NCBI GenBank assembly: GCA_937982505.1
Contig: CALJLV010000166.1
Coordinates: forward strand, 1-45,169
Direction of reading: 5' to 3'
Origin: an uncultured Desulfobacteraceae bacterium
Lineage (GTDB): Bacteria; Desulfobacterota; Desulfobacteria; Desulfobacterales; UBA2174
Length of the DNA: 45,169 bases
Position numbers and translations under genes: made by a program. This document shows positions 12,597-19,784 of this stretch, piece by piece. The notes beneath the pieces were generated by a model. That model was given only the letters and a program-made list of their open reading frames with translations, was not told the DNA's origin and made no database searches. Every line of letters begins with the position of its first letter. Within the stretch, counting starts at the first letter, position 1.

Positions 12597-12899
12597 ATGC
12601 AAGCAGGCAGACGGTCGATTCGGATGATGTCGGTGTGGGTCATGGTCCTGATGCTCCTCGGGGCAGCGCCGGTCTGGGCCGCGGATCCGGCAAAAATCGA
12701 TCTGAACACCGCCACGGTGGAGCAGCTCAAGCAGCTGGAGCGCATCGGGGACGCCGTGGCCCAGCGGATCGTGGACTATCGGCAGCAGAACGGCCCCTTT
12801 GCCGCCGTCGAGGATCTGATGAAGGTCCAGGGCGTGGGGCAGAAGGTCTTCGAGATGAACAAGGACCGGATCACCGTTTCGGCCCCGGTCAAGAAGTAG
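12597..12899 (+). CDS. Secreted ComEA-like helix-hairpin-helix protein
   Basis: The 100-residue protein has a signal peptide (hydrophobic stretch MMSVWVMVLMLLGAAPVWAA at about residues 9-28) and a single ComEA-type helix-hairpin-helix pair: DLNTATVEQLKQLERIGDAV, then AQRIVDYRQQNGPFAAVEDL and VQGVGQKVFEM. This module binds DNA backbone in competence receptors. Small periplasmic ComEA homologues are common in Gram-negatives. The start has AAAGGAGA 6-12 bp upstream. A second HhH protein follows 153 bp downstream. DNA uptake is inference; no other competence gene is in the window. Confidence 0.88.
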   Translation: MQAGRRSIRMMSVWVMVLMLLGAAPVWAADPAKIDLNTATVEQLKQLERIGDAVAQRIVDYRQQNGPFAAVEDLMKVQGVGQKVFEMNKDRITVSAPVKK

Positions 12900-13004
12900 G
12901 CGTTTGGAGCGTTGAGATCGTTCGGATCGTTGGGAGCGTCCAGATCGTCGAGCCGGACGATATCCACAGGCCTAACGCCGTTGGCAAACTTCCCGTCATC
13001 CGGT

Positions 13005-13037
13005 TTCCACGGGCATGCGCCGCGCATGCCCGTGGAA
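13005..13037 (+). promoter_or_regulatory. 15-bp perfect inverted repeat before the second HhH gene
   Basis: TTCCACGGGCATGCG (13005-13019) and CGCATGCCCGTGGAA (13023-13037) are perfect complements separated by CCG. The hairpin ends 15 bp before ATG 13053 and just 5' of the GAGGTG ribosome binding site. No T-run follows. It may terminate or process the transcript of the preceding ComEA-like gene, or control translation of the next gene. Confidence 0.7.
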
Positions 13038-13052
13038 GTTCAGAGGTGCGCC

Positions 13053-13565
13053 ATGAAATACCTGTCGGCCTTCCTATGGTCAGTATTGCTCATCCAAACC
13101 GCTGCGGCCCAGGACTGGTCCGAGGTCAAGGTCCGCCTGCTGCCCGACAGCAGTTTCGCCGTGGTGGAAACCGATGCCCTGGGCCGCAAGCATCGCCATT
13201 GTCCCTTTCGGGAGGCTGACGGGACGGTGGACATGGATCAGCTCATCTGGGTCCTGGGCACCCTGGAGCGCCACTCCTGGCAGGATCCGGCCCGCGCCCA
13301 GGAGGCCCGCCAGATCCTCGAGCGCCACTACCAGAAGGCCTTTCGGCAGCTCGCGGACAGCGAGGCGCCGCCCATCGTCGATCTGAACCGGGCCACCGCC
13401 AGCCAGCTGGTGCGGTTGCCGGGAATCGGCCCTGTCCTGGCGGTGCGCATCATCGAGCGCCGCACAAGCCAGGCCCCCTTCGATACCCCTCAGGAGATCA
13501 TGCAGGTCGAGGGGATCGACCGCAGCAAATTCGCCGCCATCCGGCACTATATCGAGATTCGCTGA
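13053..13565 (+). CDS. Secreted helix-hairpin-helix protein with a novel N-terminal domain
   Basis: The 170-residue protein begins with a signal peptide (MKYLSAFLWSVLLIQTAAA, cleavage before QDW). Residues ~20-105 form a domain I do not recognise, with DSSFAVVETDALGRKHRHC and an Arg/Gln-rich helix around residues 80-105. Residues ~110-165 are a ComEA-like HhH pair: VDLNRATASQLVRLPGIGP, VLAVRIIERRTSQAPFDTP, IMQVEGIDRSKF. It follows the first HhH protein and could act with it, for example in binding DNA in the periplasm. The start was set at ATG 13053, after the hairpin, where the signal peptide begins. A single Cys is present in the N-terminal domain. Confidence 0.8.
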   Translation: MKYLSAFLWSVLLIQTAAAQDWSEVKVRLLPDSSFAVVETDALGRKHRHCPFREADGTVDMDQLIWVLGTLERHSWQDPARAQEARQILERHYQKAFRQLADSEAPPIVDLNRATASQLVRLPGIGPVLAVRIIERRTSQAPFDTPQEIMQVEGIDRSKFAAIRHYIEIR

Positions 13566-13674
13566 AGGCTGGACTCCCCATGGCACGGTGCGCCGCGCCG
13601 CGGTACCGGGGGGCCGACATTCTCCTTGACCAAAGATTCGGGATGATGTTCAATGTCCGCACAAAAAGTGCCCA

Positions 13675-13720
13675 GGATGTTAAATAAAACAATAAAATCA
13701 ATATATTGACTTTAATCCGG
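13675..13720 (+). promoter_or_regulatory. AT-rich patch upstream of the polysaccharide locus
   Basis: A stretch of A/T-rich sequence (GTTAAATAAAACAATAAAAT, then CAATATATTGACTTTAAT) stands out in DNA that is otherwise about two-thirds GC. It lies ~120 bp before the first glycosyltransferase gene and is the likely promoter or UP-element area for the long plus-strand locus. TTGACT is present at 13706, but no good -10 box is spaced from it. Confidence 0.4.
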
Positions 13721-13836
13721 GGGAAAATCGGAGGGGCGGAGCTGTCCATGACGGTGCATCTTCAACCCCTCGCCGTTTTGGTGGCCGCCACCTCCCGGAA
13801 CCGGCCTCGCGATTCCCGATCTCCATTGGCATTGGC

Positions 13837-14964
13837 GTGCGGATCGTCCTCGACAATATCATCTTTTCCCTGCAGCCGGCCGGCGGCATTTCGCTCTACT
13901 GGTATGAACTGCTGCGCCGGATGATTCGAGACGGGCTGGATGTCACGGCGCTGGAGGATGTCCGTGGCCCGGCCAATCTCTTTCGGGCCCGGCTGTCCCT
14001 GCCGCCGGGCCGCGTCCTGACGCGGCGCTTTCCCCCCGTCCAGGTCGCCCGCTACCTGCCCTGCCGGGCGCCCCGCGCCGGGGGGGCGGTCTTTCATTCC
14101 AGCTACTACCGCTGGCCCCTGGCCAAGGGGTGGCGCACGGTGCAGACCGTGCACGACTTTACTTATGAACATGCCCGCCGGGGGGCCGCGCGCTGGATTC
14201 ACGCCTTCCAGAAGCGCCTGGCCCTGATGGGCGCACACCGGGTCATCTGCGTTTCGTCCCACACGCGGCAAGATCTGGAGCGCTTCCTGCCGACGCTGCC
14301 CCGGGAGCGGGTGCGGGTTATCCTTCTGGGATGCGGGCAGGCCTTCCGCCCCATTCCTGAATCCAAACTTCCCCCCGGAGTATCGCGGAACCGCTTTCCC
14401 AAGGGCTATTTGCTCTATGTGGGAAGCCGGGTCTCCTACAAGAATTTCGAAGAGGCGGTGGCGGCCGTGGGCCTAAGCGGGGATTATGGTCTGGTGGTGG
14501 CGGGCGGGGGACCATTGCGCCCGGACCACCGGGCCCTGCTCAACCGGCGGCTCCGGGGACGCTTTGTGCATCTGGAGCGCCTGGACGATGAAGCCCTCAA
14601 CGGACTCTACAACCATGCCCATGCCCTCATCTACCCGTCCACCCGCGAGGGGTTCGGCCTGCCGGTGGTGGAGGCCATGGCCGCCGGCTGTCCGGTGATC
14701 GCGGTGCGCGCCTCGGCCATTCCCGAGATCGCCGGCAAGGCGGCCCTGCTGGTCGATTGGCCCTCGCGGGAGGCCCTGGCGGTGTGCATCCGGAACCTGG
14801 AGAATCCGTCCCGGCGCCGGCGTCTGAGGGCGGAGGGATTCGCCAACGCCCGCCGTTTTTCCTGGGAGCGCTGCTACCGGCAAACCGTCGCCGTGTATGC
14901 CGAGCTCGCCGCCGGCGGCGGGACGAGGTCCCGTGGCTGTTTTCAGAATGATGTCTTGCGATGA
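13837..14964 (+). CDS. Glycosyltransferase family 4
   Basis: The 375-residue GT-B enzyme transfers a sugar from a nucleotide-sugar donor during polysaccharide assembly at the cytoplasmic face. The N-terminal domain starts RIVLDNIIFSLQPAGGISLY, with the Gly-rich acceptor loop, and later has TVQTVHDFTYEH and VICVSSHTRQDLERF. The donor domain contains YLLYVGSRVSYKNFEEAV near residue 190 and the E-x7-E motif in STREGFGLPVVEAMAAGCPV near 270. The GTG start at 13837 has no clear Shine-Dalgarno but fits the family N-terminus exactly. It is the first gene of the plus-strand polysaccharide locus. Specificity for mannose or another sugar cannot be told from the sequence. Confidence 0.93.
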   Translation: MRIVLDNIIFSLQPAGGISLYWYELLRRMIRDGLDVTALEDVRGPANLFRARLSLPPGRVLTRRFPPVQVARYLPCRAPRAGGAVFHSSYYRWPLAKGWRTVQTVHDFTYEHARRGAARWIHAFQKRLALMGAHRVICVSSHTRQDLERFLPTLPRERVRVILLGCGQAFRPIPESKLPPGVSRNRFPKGYLLYVGSRVSYKNFEEAVAAVGLSGDYGLVVAGGGPLRPDHRALLNRRLRGRFVHLERLDDEALNGLYNHAHALIYPSTREGFGLPVVEAMAAGCPVIAVRASAIPEIAGKAALLVDWPSREALAVCIRNLENPSRRRRLRAEGFANARRFSWERCYRQTVAVYAELAAGGGTRSRGCFQNDVLR

Positions 14965-14988
14965 CCGGGCAGGCAGCGGATCCCGACC

Positions 14989-15777
14989 TTGACGACACTC
15001 CGCTTTTCCATCATCACCGTCACCCTGAACAACGCGGCCACCATCCTGGATACGCTGCGGTCCCTGGAGGCCCAGTCCTATCCCCATCGCGAGCACTGGG
15101 TCATCGACGGGCTGTCCCGGGACGCCACGGCGGCCCTGGTCCGGGTCCGCGGCAATCCCTGGACCCGCCTGGTCTGCGAGCCGGACAAGGGGGTCTACGA
15201 CGCCATGAACAAGGGGATCGGCCTGGCCCGGGGGGACGTGATCGGCTTTCTCAACGGCGATGACTTCTACGCCTCCAGGGATGTGCTCGCCAGGGTGGCC
15301 GGAGCCTTTGCCGACCCGCGGGTGGCGGCCTGCTACGGCGACCTTTGCTACGTCCGGCGGCGCGATCCCGCGGCCATCGTGCGCTACTGGCGGTCCGGCC
15401 GGTTTCGTCCGGGGGCCTTTGCCCGGGGCTGGAGTCCGCCGCACCCGACCTTCTTTGTCCGCCGGCGCATCTATGAGCGGCTCGGCACCTTCGATACCGC
15501 CTTCAGCCTGGCGGCGGATTTCGAGCTGATGCTGCGTTTTCTGGAGGTCCACCGGGTGCCCTGCCGCTACCTGCCGCGGGTGCTGGTGAAGATGCGCCTG
15601 GGCGGCCTGACCAACCGCCGCGCCGCCGCCATCGTCGCTCAGAACCGCCAGATCCTGGAGGCCTTGCGGCGCCACGGGCTGCCGGCGTCCGGCCTGCGGC
15701 TGGCGGCGGGAAAGATCTGCCTGCGGGGGCTTCAATTCGTTAGACGCCCCGGGCCGGAGCCTCGGGAGAAGCGATGA
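14989..15777 (+). CDS. Glycosyltransferase family 2, WfgS-like
   Basis: The 262-residue GT-A enzyme resembles the WfgS/WcaE-type transferases of O-antigen and colanic acid clusters. Landmarks are FSIITVTLNNAATILDTL at the N-terminus, WVIDGLSRDAT, EPDKGVYDAMNKGIGLARGD near residue 64 (characteristic of this subfamily) and the metal-binding GFLNGDD near 85. The later ADFELMLRFLE contains the probable catalytic base. It appears to start at TTG 14989, since no ATG or GTG in frame precedes the family N-terminus; the ATG at 14961 is out of frame. It ends inside the start codon of the next gene (4-bp ATGA overlap). Confidence 0.92.
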   Translation: MTTLRFSIITVTLNNAATILDTLRSLEAQSYPHREHWVIDGLSRDATAALVRVRGNPWTRLVCEPDKGVYDAMNKGIGLARGDVIGFLNGDDFYASRDVLARVAGAFADPRVAACYGDLCYVRRRDPAAIVRYWRSGRFRPGAFARGWSPPHPTFFVRRRIYERLGTFDTAFSLAADFELMLRFLEVHRVPCRYLPRVLVKMRLGGLTNRRAAAIVAQNRQILEALRRHGLPASGLRLAAGKICLRGLQFVRRPGPEPREKR

Positions 15778-16838
15778 GGCGGTTTCTGGTGACCGGCGCC
15801 AGCGGGTTTATCGGCCAGGCGCTGTGCGCCAGGCTGATGGCGGCGGGGACCGCCTTGCGGGCCACCACCTCGCGTGCGGTTCACGCCCCGGTCTTGAACG
15901 CGATTCTTTCCCGCCTGCAGGAACGGGCGCCCGCCTGGGGATCGGCCCAGGGTGTCGTGGTGCCGGCGCCGGCGGCCAGGGTGGCGGACTGGAGCGATGC
16001 CTGCCGGGGCATCGAGGCCGTCATTCACCTCGGGGCCCGGGTTCACATGGATCACGAGGTCGTCGCCAACGACCAGCGGCTTCATCTGGAGGCCAACCGG
16101 GACGTGACCCTGGCCCTGGCCCGGGCCGCCGCCGCCGCCGGTGTCCGCCGCCTGGTCTTCGTCAGCACCATCCGCGTCAACGGCAACATGACCCGGGGTC
16201 GGCCGTTTGGCGAATCCGACACCCCCCGCCCCGACAATCCTTACGCCGTGGCCAAGTATGAAGCCGAATGCGGCCTGTGGCGGGTCGCCGGGGAGACGGG
16301 CCTTGAAATCGTGGTCATGCGTCCGCCCCTGGTCTACGGCCCCCGGGTCAAGGGGAACATGTTGAGCCTTCTGGCCCTGGTGGCCCGGGGATGGCCTCTG
16401 CCCCTGGCACGCATCGACAACCGCCGCAGCCTCGTGGGGCTGGGCAACCTGGTGGACGCCCTGATGGCCTGCGCCACCCATCCGCGTGCCGCGGGACAAA
16501 CCTTCATCGTGTCCGACGGCCAGGACATCTCGACGCCCGGACTGATCCGGTGTCTGGCGGCCGGCATGGGCCGGCCGGCACGGCTCTTTCCCTTTCCCTA
16601 TGCCGTCCTGAACACCATGGCCCGAATGATCGGCCAGGCCAATCGGCTGGACAAGCTCTGCCGGGATCTGCGGGTGGATGCCCGTCATATCCGCGCCACC
16701 CTGGGATGGCGGCCCCCGTTTTCCCTCCACCAGGGACTGCGCGACACCGGCCGCTGGTATCGTCAATCGCATCTTGGGCCGCGCCGAGGCCGCCGCTGGC
16801 CGCGCCCCGGGCCCCCCGCAAGGGATCCGTCTCCATGA
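15774..16838 (+). CDS. NAD-dependent epimerase/reductase of nucleotide sugars (SDR)
   Basis: This 354-residue extended short-chain dehydrogenase starts with the Rossmann motif VTGASGFIGQALC and has the active-site pair VSTIRVNG (Ser/Thr near residue 125) and NPYAVAKYEAE (Tyr-x3-Lys near 158-162). RPPLVYGPRVKGNM follows. The pattern matches WbpV/WcaG-like C4 epimerases or 4-ketoreductases of O-antigen pathways, acting on a UDP- or GDP-activated sugar. Because gmd is the next gene and overlaps by 4 bp, it could reduce the Gmd product, but it lacks a sequence feature that would prove this. The last ~25 residues are Arg/Pro-rich and poorly conserved in type. Confidence 0.85.
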   Translation: MRRFLVTGASGFIGQALCARLMAAGTALRATTSRAVHAPVLNAILSRLQERAPAWGSAQGVVVPAPAARVADWSDACRGIEAVIHLGARVHMDHEVVANDQRLHLEANRDVTLALARAAAAAGVRRLVFVSTIRVNGNMTRGRPFGESDTPRPDNPYAVAKYEAECGLWRVAGETGLEIVVMRPPLVYGPRVKGNMLSLLALVARGWPLPLARIDNRRSLVGLGNLVDALMACATHPRAAGQTFIVSDGQDISTPGLIRCLAAGMGRPARLFPFPYAVLNTMARMIGQANRLDKLCRDLRVDARHIRATLGWRPPFSLHQGLRDTGRWYRQSHLGPRRGRRWPRPGPPARDPSP

Positions 16839-17869
16839 AAACCGCCTTGATCACCGGGATTTCCGGCCAGGACGGCGCCTATCTGAGCCGCCTGCTCCTC
16901 GACAAGGGCTACGCCGTGCATGGTACGGCCCGCGACGCCCAGGTCGCCCGGTTTCCCAATCTGAAACGGTTCGGGATCGCCGACCGGATCCGCTTCCACT
17001 CCATGGCCCTCAACGATTTTCGCAGCGTGCTGCAGGTGCTGACCCGGGTGCGGCCGGACGAGATCTACAACCTGGCCGGCCAGAGTTCGGTGGGGCTTTC
17101 CTTCGAGCAGCCCGTGGAGACCCTGGACAGCATCGCCGTGGGCACCCTCAACCTGCTCGAGGCCATCCGCTTCACCGAGGCGCCCATCCGGCTCTACAAC
17201 GCCGGATCGAGCGAATGTTTCGGCCATACCGGCGGCCGGCCGGCGGACGAAGAGACCCCTTTCCGGCCCCGCAGCCCCTATGCCGTGGCCAAGTCCGCCG
17301 CCTGCTGGGAGGTGGCCAACTACCGCGAGGCCTATGGCCTGTTCGCCTGCACGGGAATTCTGTTCAACCATGAATCGCCGCTGCGGCCCGAGCGCTTCGT
17401 GACCCGCAAGATCATCGCCACGGCCTGCCGCATCGCCGCCGGCGGCGACGAGATCCTCAGGCTGGGCAACATCGCCATCGCCCGCGACTGGGGCAGCGCC
17501 GAGGAATATGTCGAGGCCATGTGGCGCATGCTGCAGCAGGAGCGGCCCGAGGATTTCGTCATCGCCACCGGCGAGACCCATACCCTGGAAGAGTTCGTGG
17601 CCGCCGTGTTCGCGCTGCTGGACCTGGACTGGCGCCGGCACGTGGTCAGCGATCCGTCGCTCCTGCGGCCTTCGGACATCCTGGTGAGCCGCGGCAATCC
17701 CGCCAGGGCGGCCCGGGTGCTGGGCTGGAAGGCCCGGATGCGGATGCGCGAAGTGATCGCCTGGATCGTGGCGGCGGAGCGCGGCGCCGGGACGCTCCCA
17801 CAGGGGCTCGGCCATGTGGGAGCTTGCCTGCGCGCAGCGCGCAAGCAGGCGGATGGCATCCGGGACTAG
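16835..17869 (+). CDS. gmd: GDP-mannose 4,6-dehydratase
   Basis: Gmd converts GDP-D-mannose to GDP-4-keto-6-deoxy-D-mannose, the branch point to GDP-fucose, GDP-rhamnose and GDP-perosamine. The 344-residue protein starts at ATG 16835, sharing ATGA with the preceding stop, with KTALITGISGQDGAYLSRLL. It contains EIYNLAGQSSVG, the catalytic NAGSSECFG near residue 122, SPYAVAKSAACWEVANYREA near 147 with Tyr-x3-Lys, and the diagnostic FNHESPLRPERFVTRKI near 176. LGNIAIARDWGSAEEYVEAM is also typical. The last ~17 residues (from about QGLGHVG) and the TAG stop are encoded by a dispersed ~50-bp repeat, so the native C-terminus has been altered. ManA upstream could supply the mannose route, but no fcl, rmd or per homologue is recognised. 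Confidence 0.96.
   Translation: MKTALITGISGQDGAYLSRLLLDKGYAVHGTARDAQVARFPNLKRFGIADRIRFHSMALNDFRSVLQVLTRVRPDEIYNLAGQSSVGLSFEQPVETLDSIAVGTLNLLEAIRFTEAPIRLYNAGSSECFGHTGGRPADEETPFRPRSPYAVAKSAACWEVANYREAYGLFACTGILFNHESPLRPERFVTRKIIATACRIAAGGDEILRLGNIAIARDWGSAEEYVEAMWRMLQQERPEDFVIATGETHTLEEFVAAVFALLDLDWRRHVVSDPSLLRPSDILVSRGNPARAARVLGWKARMRMREVIAWIVAAERGAGTLPQGLGHVGACLRAARKQADGIRD
17819..17869 (-). repeat. ~50-bp dispersed repeat, copy 1 (inside gmd 3' end)
   Basis: Read on the minus strand this begins CTAGTCCCGGATGCCATCCG and continues CCTGCTTGCGCGCTGCGCGC, then AGGCAAGCTC. It matches copies at 27356-27422 and 32047-32118 with few differences. The CTAG at its edge supplies the TAG stop of gmd, and the element encodes the protein's last residues. 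Confidence 0.85.
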
Positions 17870-17891
17870 AAGCGGTTCGCGGCTGCCAAAA

Positions 17892-17914
17892 TCGCGGTTG
17901 AAAACCGCTCCCAC
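17892..17914 (-). repeat. REP-like element, copy 2 (inverted)
   Basis: TCGCGGTTGAAAACCGCTCC followed by CAC is the reverse complement of the REP-like sequence at 3994. A half element (AGCGGTTCGCGG) precedes it at 17871-17882. It lies between gmd and the next glycosyltransferase. Confidence 0.75.
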
Positions 17915-17929
17915 AGGGTTACGGCACCC

Positions 17930-19048
17930 ATGAAGATCGGCATCGACGCACGTCCCCTCATCGCCGCGCCGACCGGGATCGGGGTCTACCTGGACCATGC
18001 CCTGGCCGCTCTGGACAACATCGACGGGGACCATCGCTACTGGCTCATTTCCAGCGACGCGGTGCATGCCGGCGTTCAGGGCCCGCGCTGGCGGATCATC
18101 TCCGGAGGCCTTTCCAAACCCTTCGTCGGTTCTCTCTGGATGCAGGGGCTGGCGCCGGTCTGGGCACGGCGGCTGCATCTGGACCTCTTTTGGGGTACCC
18201 GCCATCATCTGCCCCTGGGGTTGCCCGCCGGGGTCGGATGCCTTCTCACCATCCACGACGTGGTCCACCGGCGTCATCCGCAAACCATGTCCATCGCCAA
18301 CCTGGTCCTGGAACGGGTCCTGATGGGCCTGTCCCTGCGCCGGGCCGATCGGGTCCTGGCGGACAGCCGGGCCACGGCCGACGACCTTGAGCGGTATTAC
18401 CCGTTTGCCCGGCGCAAGGTCCGGGTGGCCTATCCCGGTCTTCCCGGTGGCAGCGCCGTGACGGCGCCGCCCTGCATGGCGGGGCTGCCCGAGCGGTTTC
18501 TGCTCTTCGTGGGCACCCTGGAGCCGCGCAAGAATTTCGCCCGCCTCCTGAAGGCCTACCTGCGCGGTGATCCCCGCGGCCACGGCGTCCACCTGGTGGT
18601 GGCCGGCGGTCAGGGGTGGGGAACCACGGACGCGATCCGGGCGATGACATCGCCGGCGGCCAGGGATTTCGTCCATCGCCTCGGCTACCTGAGCCGCGCC
18701 GAGCTGTTCGGCCTGTATCGGCGCGCCCTGGGGGTGGTCTTTCCCTCTCTTTATGAAGGCTTCGGCTTTCCCGTCCTGGAAGCCATGGCCTGCGGCGTCC
18801 CGGTGATCACCTCGCGGGTTTCGTCCATGCCCGAGACGGCCGGCGACGCCGCTCTGCTGGTGGACCCCTACGACCTGGACAGCATCGCCCAGGCCCTGGA
18901 GAGGCTGATTCGGGAGCCGGATCTGCGGCGCGAATTGATTCGCCGGGGCTATCGCCGCTGCCGCCTTTTCAGTTGGCGCGCCCACGCGATGGCGCTCTTG
19001 TCGGCCTTCGCGGAGTTGGCACCGGCGCCGAAGCGGCCAAGTGCTTAG
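17930..19048 (+). CDS. Glycosyltransferase family 4
   Basis: The 372-residue GT-B enzyme begins MKIGIDARPLIAAPTGIGVY, a typical GT4 N-terminus in O-antigen mannosyl- or rhamnosyltransferases. It also shows LLTIHDVVHRRHP near residue 107, VLADSRATADDLERYYP, FLLFVGTLEPRKNFARLL near 190 (donor domain start, Arg-Lys phosphate contacts) and LYEGFGFPVLEAMACGVPV near 277 with E-x7-E. It starts 61 bp after gmd, with REP-like repeats in the gap. Its neighbours suggest it acts on the Gmd-derived sugar or on mannose, but the specificity is not visible. Confidence 0.93.
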   Translation: MKIGIDARPLIAAPTGIGVYLDHALAALDNIDGDHRYWLISSDAVHAGVQGPRWRIISGGLSKPFVGSLWMQGLAPVWARRLHLDLFWGTRHHLPLGLPAGVGCLLTIHDVVHRRHPQTMSIANLVLERVLMGLSLRRADRVLADSRATADDLERYYPFARRKVRVAYPGLPGGSAVTAPPCMAGLPERFLLFVGTLEPRKNFARLLKAYLRGDPRGHGVHLVVAGGQGWGTTDAIRAMTSPAARDFVHRLGYLSRAELFGLYRRALGVVFPSLYEGFGFPVLEAMACGVPVITSRVSSMPETAGDAALLVDPYDLDSIAQALERLIREPDLRRELIRRGYRRCRLFSWRAHAMALLSAFAELAPAPKRPSA

Positions 19049-19128
19049 TTTTTTTTGGGGATTCTGGGTGAACCGGAAGGCGGGCGGATTCTGGCCTTGG
19101 CCTATGCCCGGTCTGGCCGCCGATCGAA

Positions 19129-19157
19129 TTGACACGCTCCGGATAGCCTGTTAGTTT
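19129..19157 (+). promoter_or_regulatory. Candidate sigma70 promoter for the coiled-coil protein
   Basis: TTGACA (19129-19134), a 17-bp spacer and TAGTTT (19152-19157) lie 38 bp before ATG 19196. This is the most canonical -35 box with proper spacing in the window. It suggests the small coiled-coil gene has its own transcript within the polysaccharide locus. Confidence 0.55.
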
Positions 19158-19195
19158 TCCGTACGGGGCCGATACCCGTCCAGTGAGGTGATTCG

Positions 19196-19711
19196 ATGAC
19201 CGAGGAAGCCGGGAAAGGTGCGGTGCAGGGGCTGACACTGGATCCGAAGACGGTGGAGGTGCTGGTCGCGCATATCATTCCCACCTCCAAGTACTTCGAG
19301 ACCCGCTTCGACCACCTGCAGTACCAGATCAACGAAATCAAGGAAGACATCAAGCAGCTCGACGCACGCATGGAAAAGCAGTTCACGGCGGTGCGCCAAG
19401 AGATCTCGGATCTCGAAGGGCGAATGAACGGCCGTTTTGAACAGATGAACCGGCGCTTCGAGGAGGTGGACAAGCGCTTCGAGCAGGTGGACAAGCGCTT
19501 CGAGCAGGTGGACAAGCGCTTTGAACAGGTGGACAAGCGCTTCGCGCAGGTGGAAGAAAAGCTGGACAAGATCATCGAACGCATCGATCGGCGCATCGAT
19601 GAGGGCTTGCGTGAAAACCGGACCCAGATGGTGCGGCTTTTCACCTTTGCCATGACGTTCTCGGCCATTTCGATGATCGGGCTGGTCGGCAAGATGCTCA
19701 AACTGTTTTGA
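19196..19711 (+). CDS. Coiled-coil protein with C-terminal membrane anchor
   Basis: I do not recognise a function. The 171-residue protein has an N-terminal segment (GLTLDPKTVEVLVAHIIP), then an uninterrupted heptad coiled coil from about residue 40 to 145, and one C-terminal hydrophobic helix (LFTFAMTFSAISMIGLVG, near residues 148-165). The middle of the coil consists of exact repeats of the heptad VDKRFEQ, encoded by 21-bp tandem DNA repeats. The layout resembles small CCDC90/DUF1640-like tail-anchored proteins. GAGGTG lies 6-11 bp upstream of the start. It sits between glycosyltransferase and exporter genes but seems to have its own promoter, so a role in polysaccharide synthesis is unproven. 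Confidence 0.85.
   Translation: MTEEAGKGAVQGLTLDPKTVEVLVAHIIPTSKYFETRFDHLQYQINEIKEDIKQLDARMEKQFTAVRQEISDLEGRMNGRFEQMNRRFEEVDKRFEQVDKRFEQVDKRFEQVDKRFAQVEEKLDKIIERIDRRIDEGLRENRTQMVRLFTFAMTFSAISMIGLVGKMLKLF
19466..19549 (+). repeat. 21-bp in-frame tandem repeat (four copies)
   Basis: Four copies of GTGGACAAGCGCTTCGAGCA plus G, the last with GCG for GAG and the third-to-fourth junction with synonymous changes, encode the heptad VDKRFEQ. Repeat-number change would lengthen the coiled coil without a frameshift. Confidence 0.92.
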
Positions 19712-19784
19712 CATTCATGGCGCTTCCGATCGCGCTTGAAAAGGTTCTGCTGAGCTTGCCGAAGTGCGCTCCCACAGGCCCTCC

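Noticed and set aside
19764..19784. GTG 19764 as the wzm start
   Set aside because: The seven extra residues derive from a REP-like half site, and family homology begins at ATG 19785.
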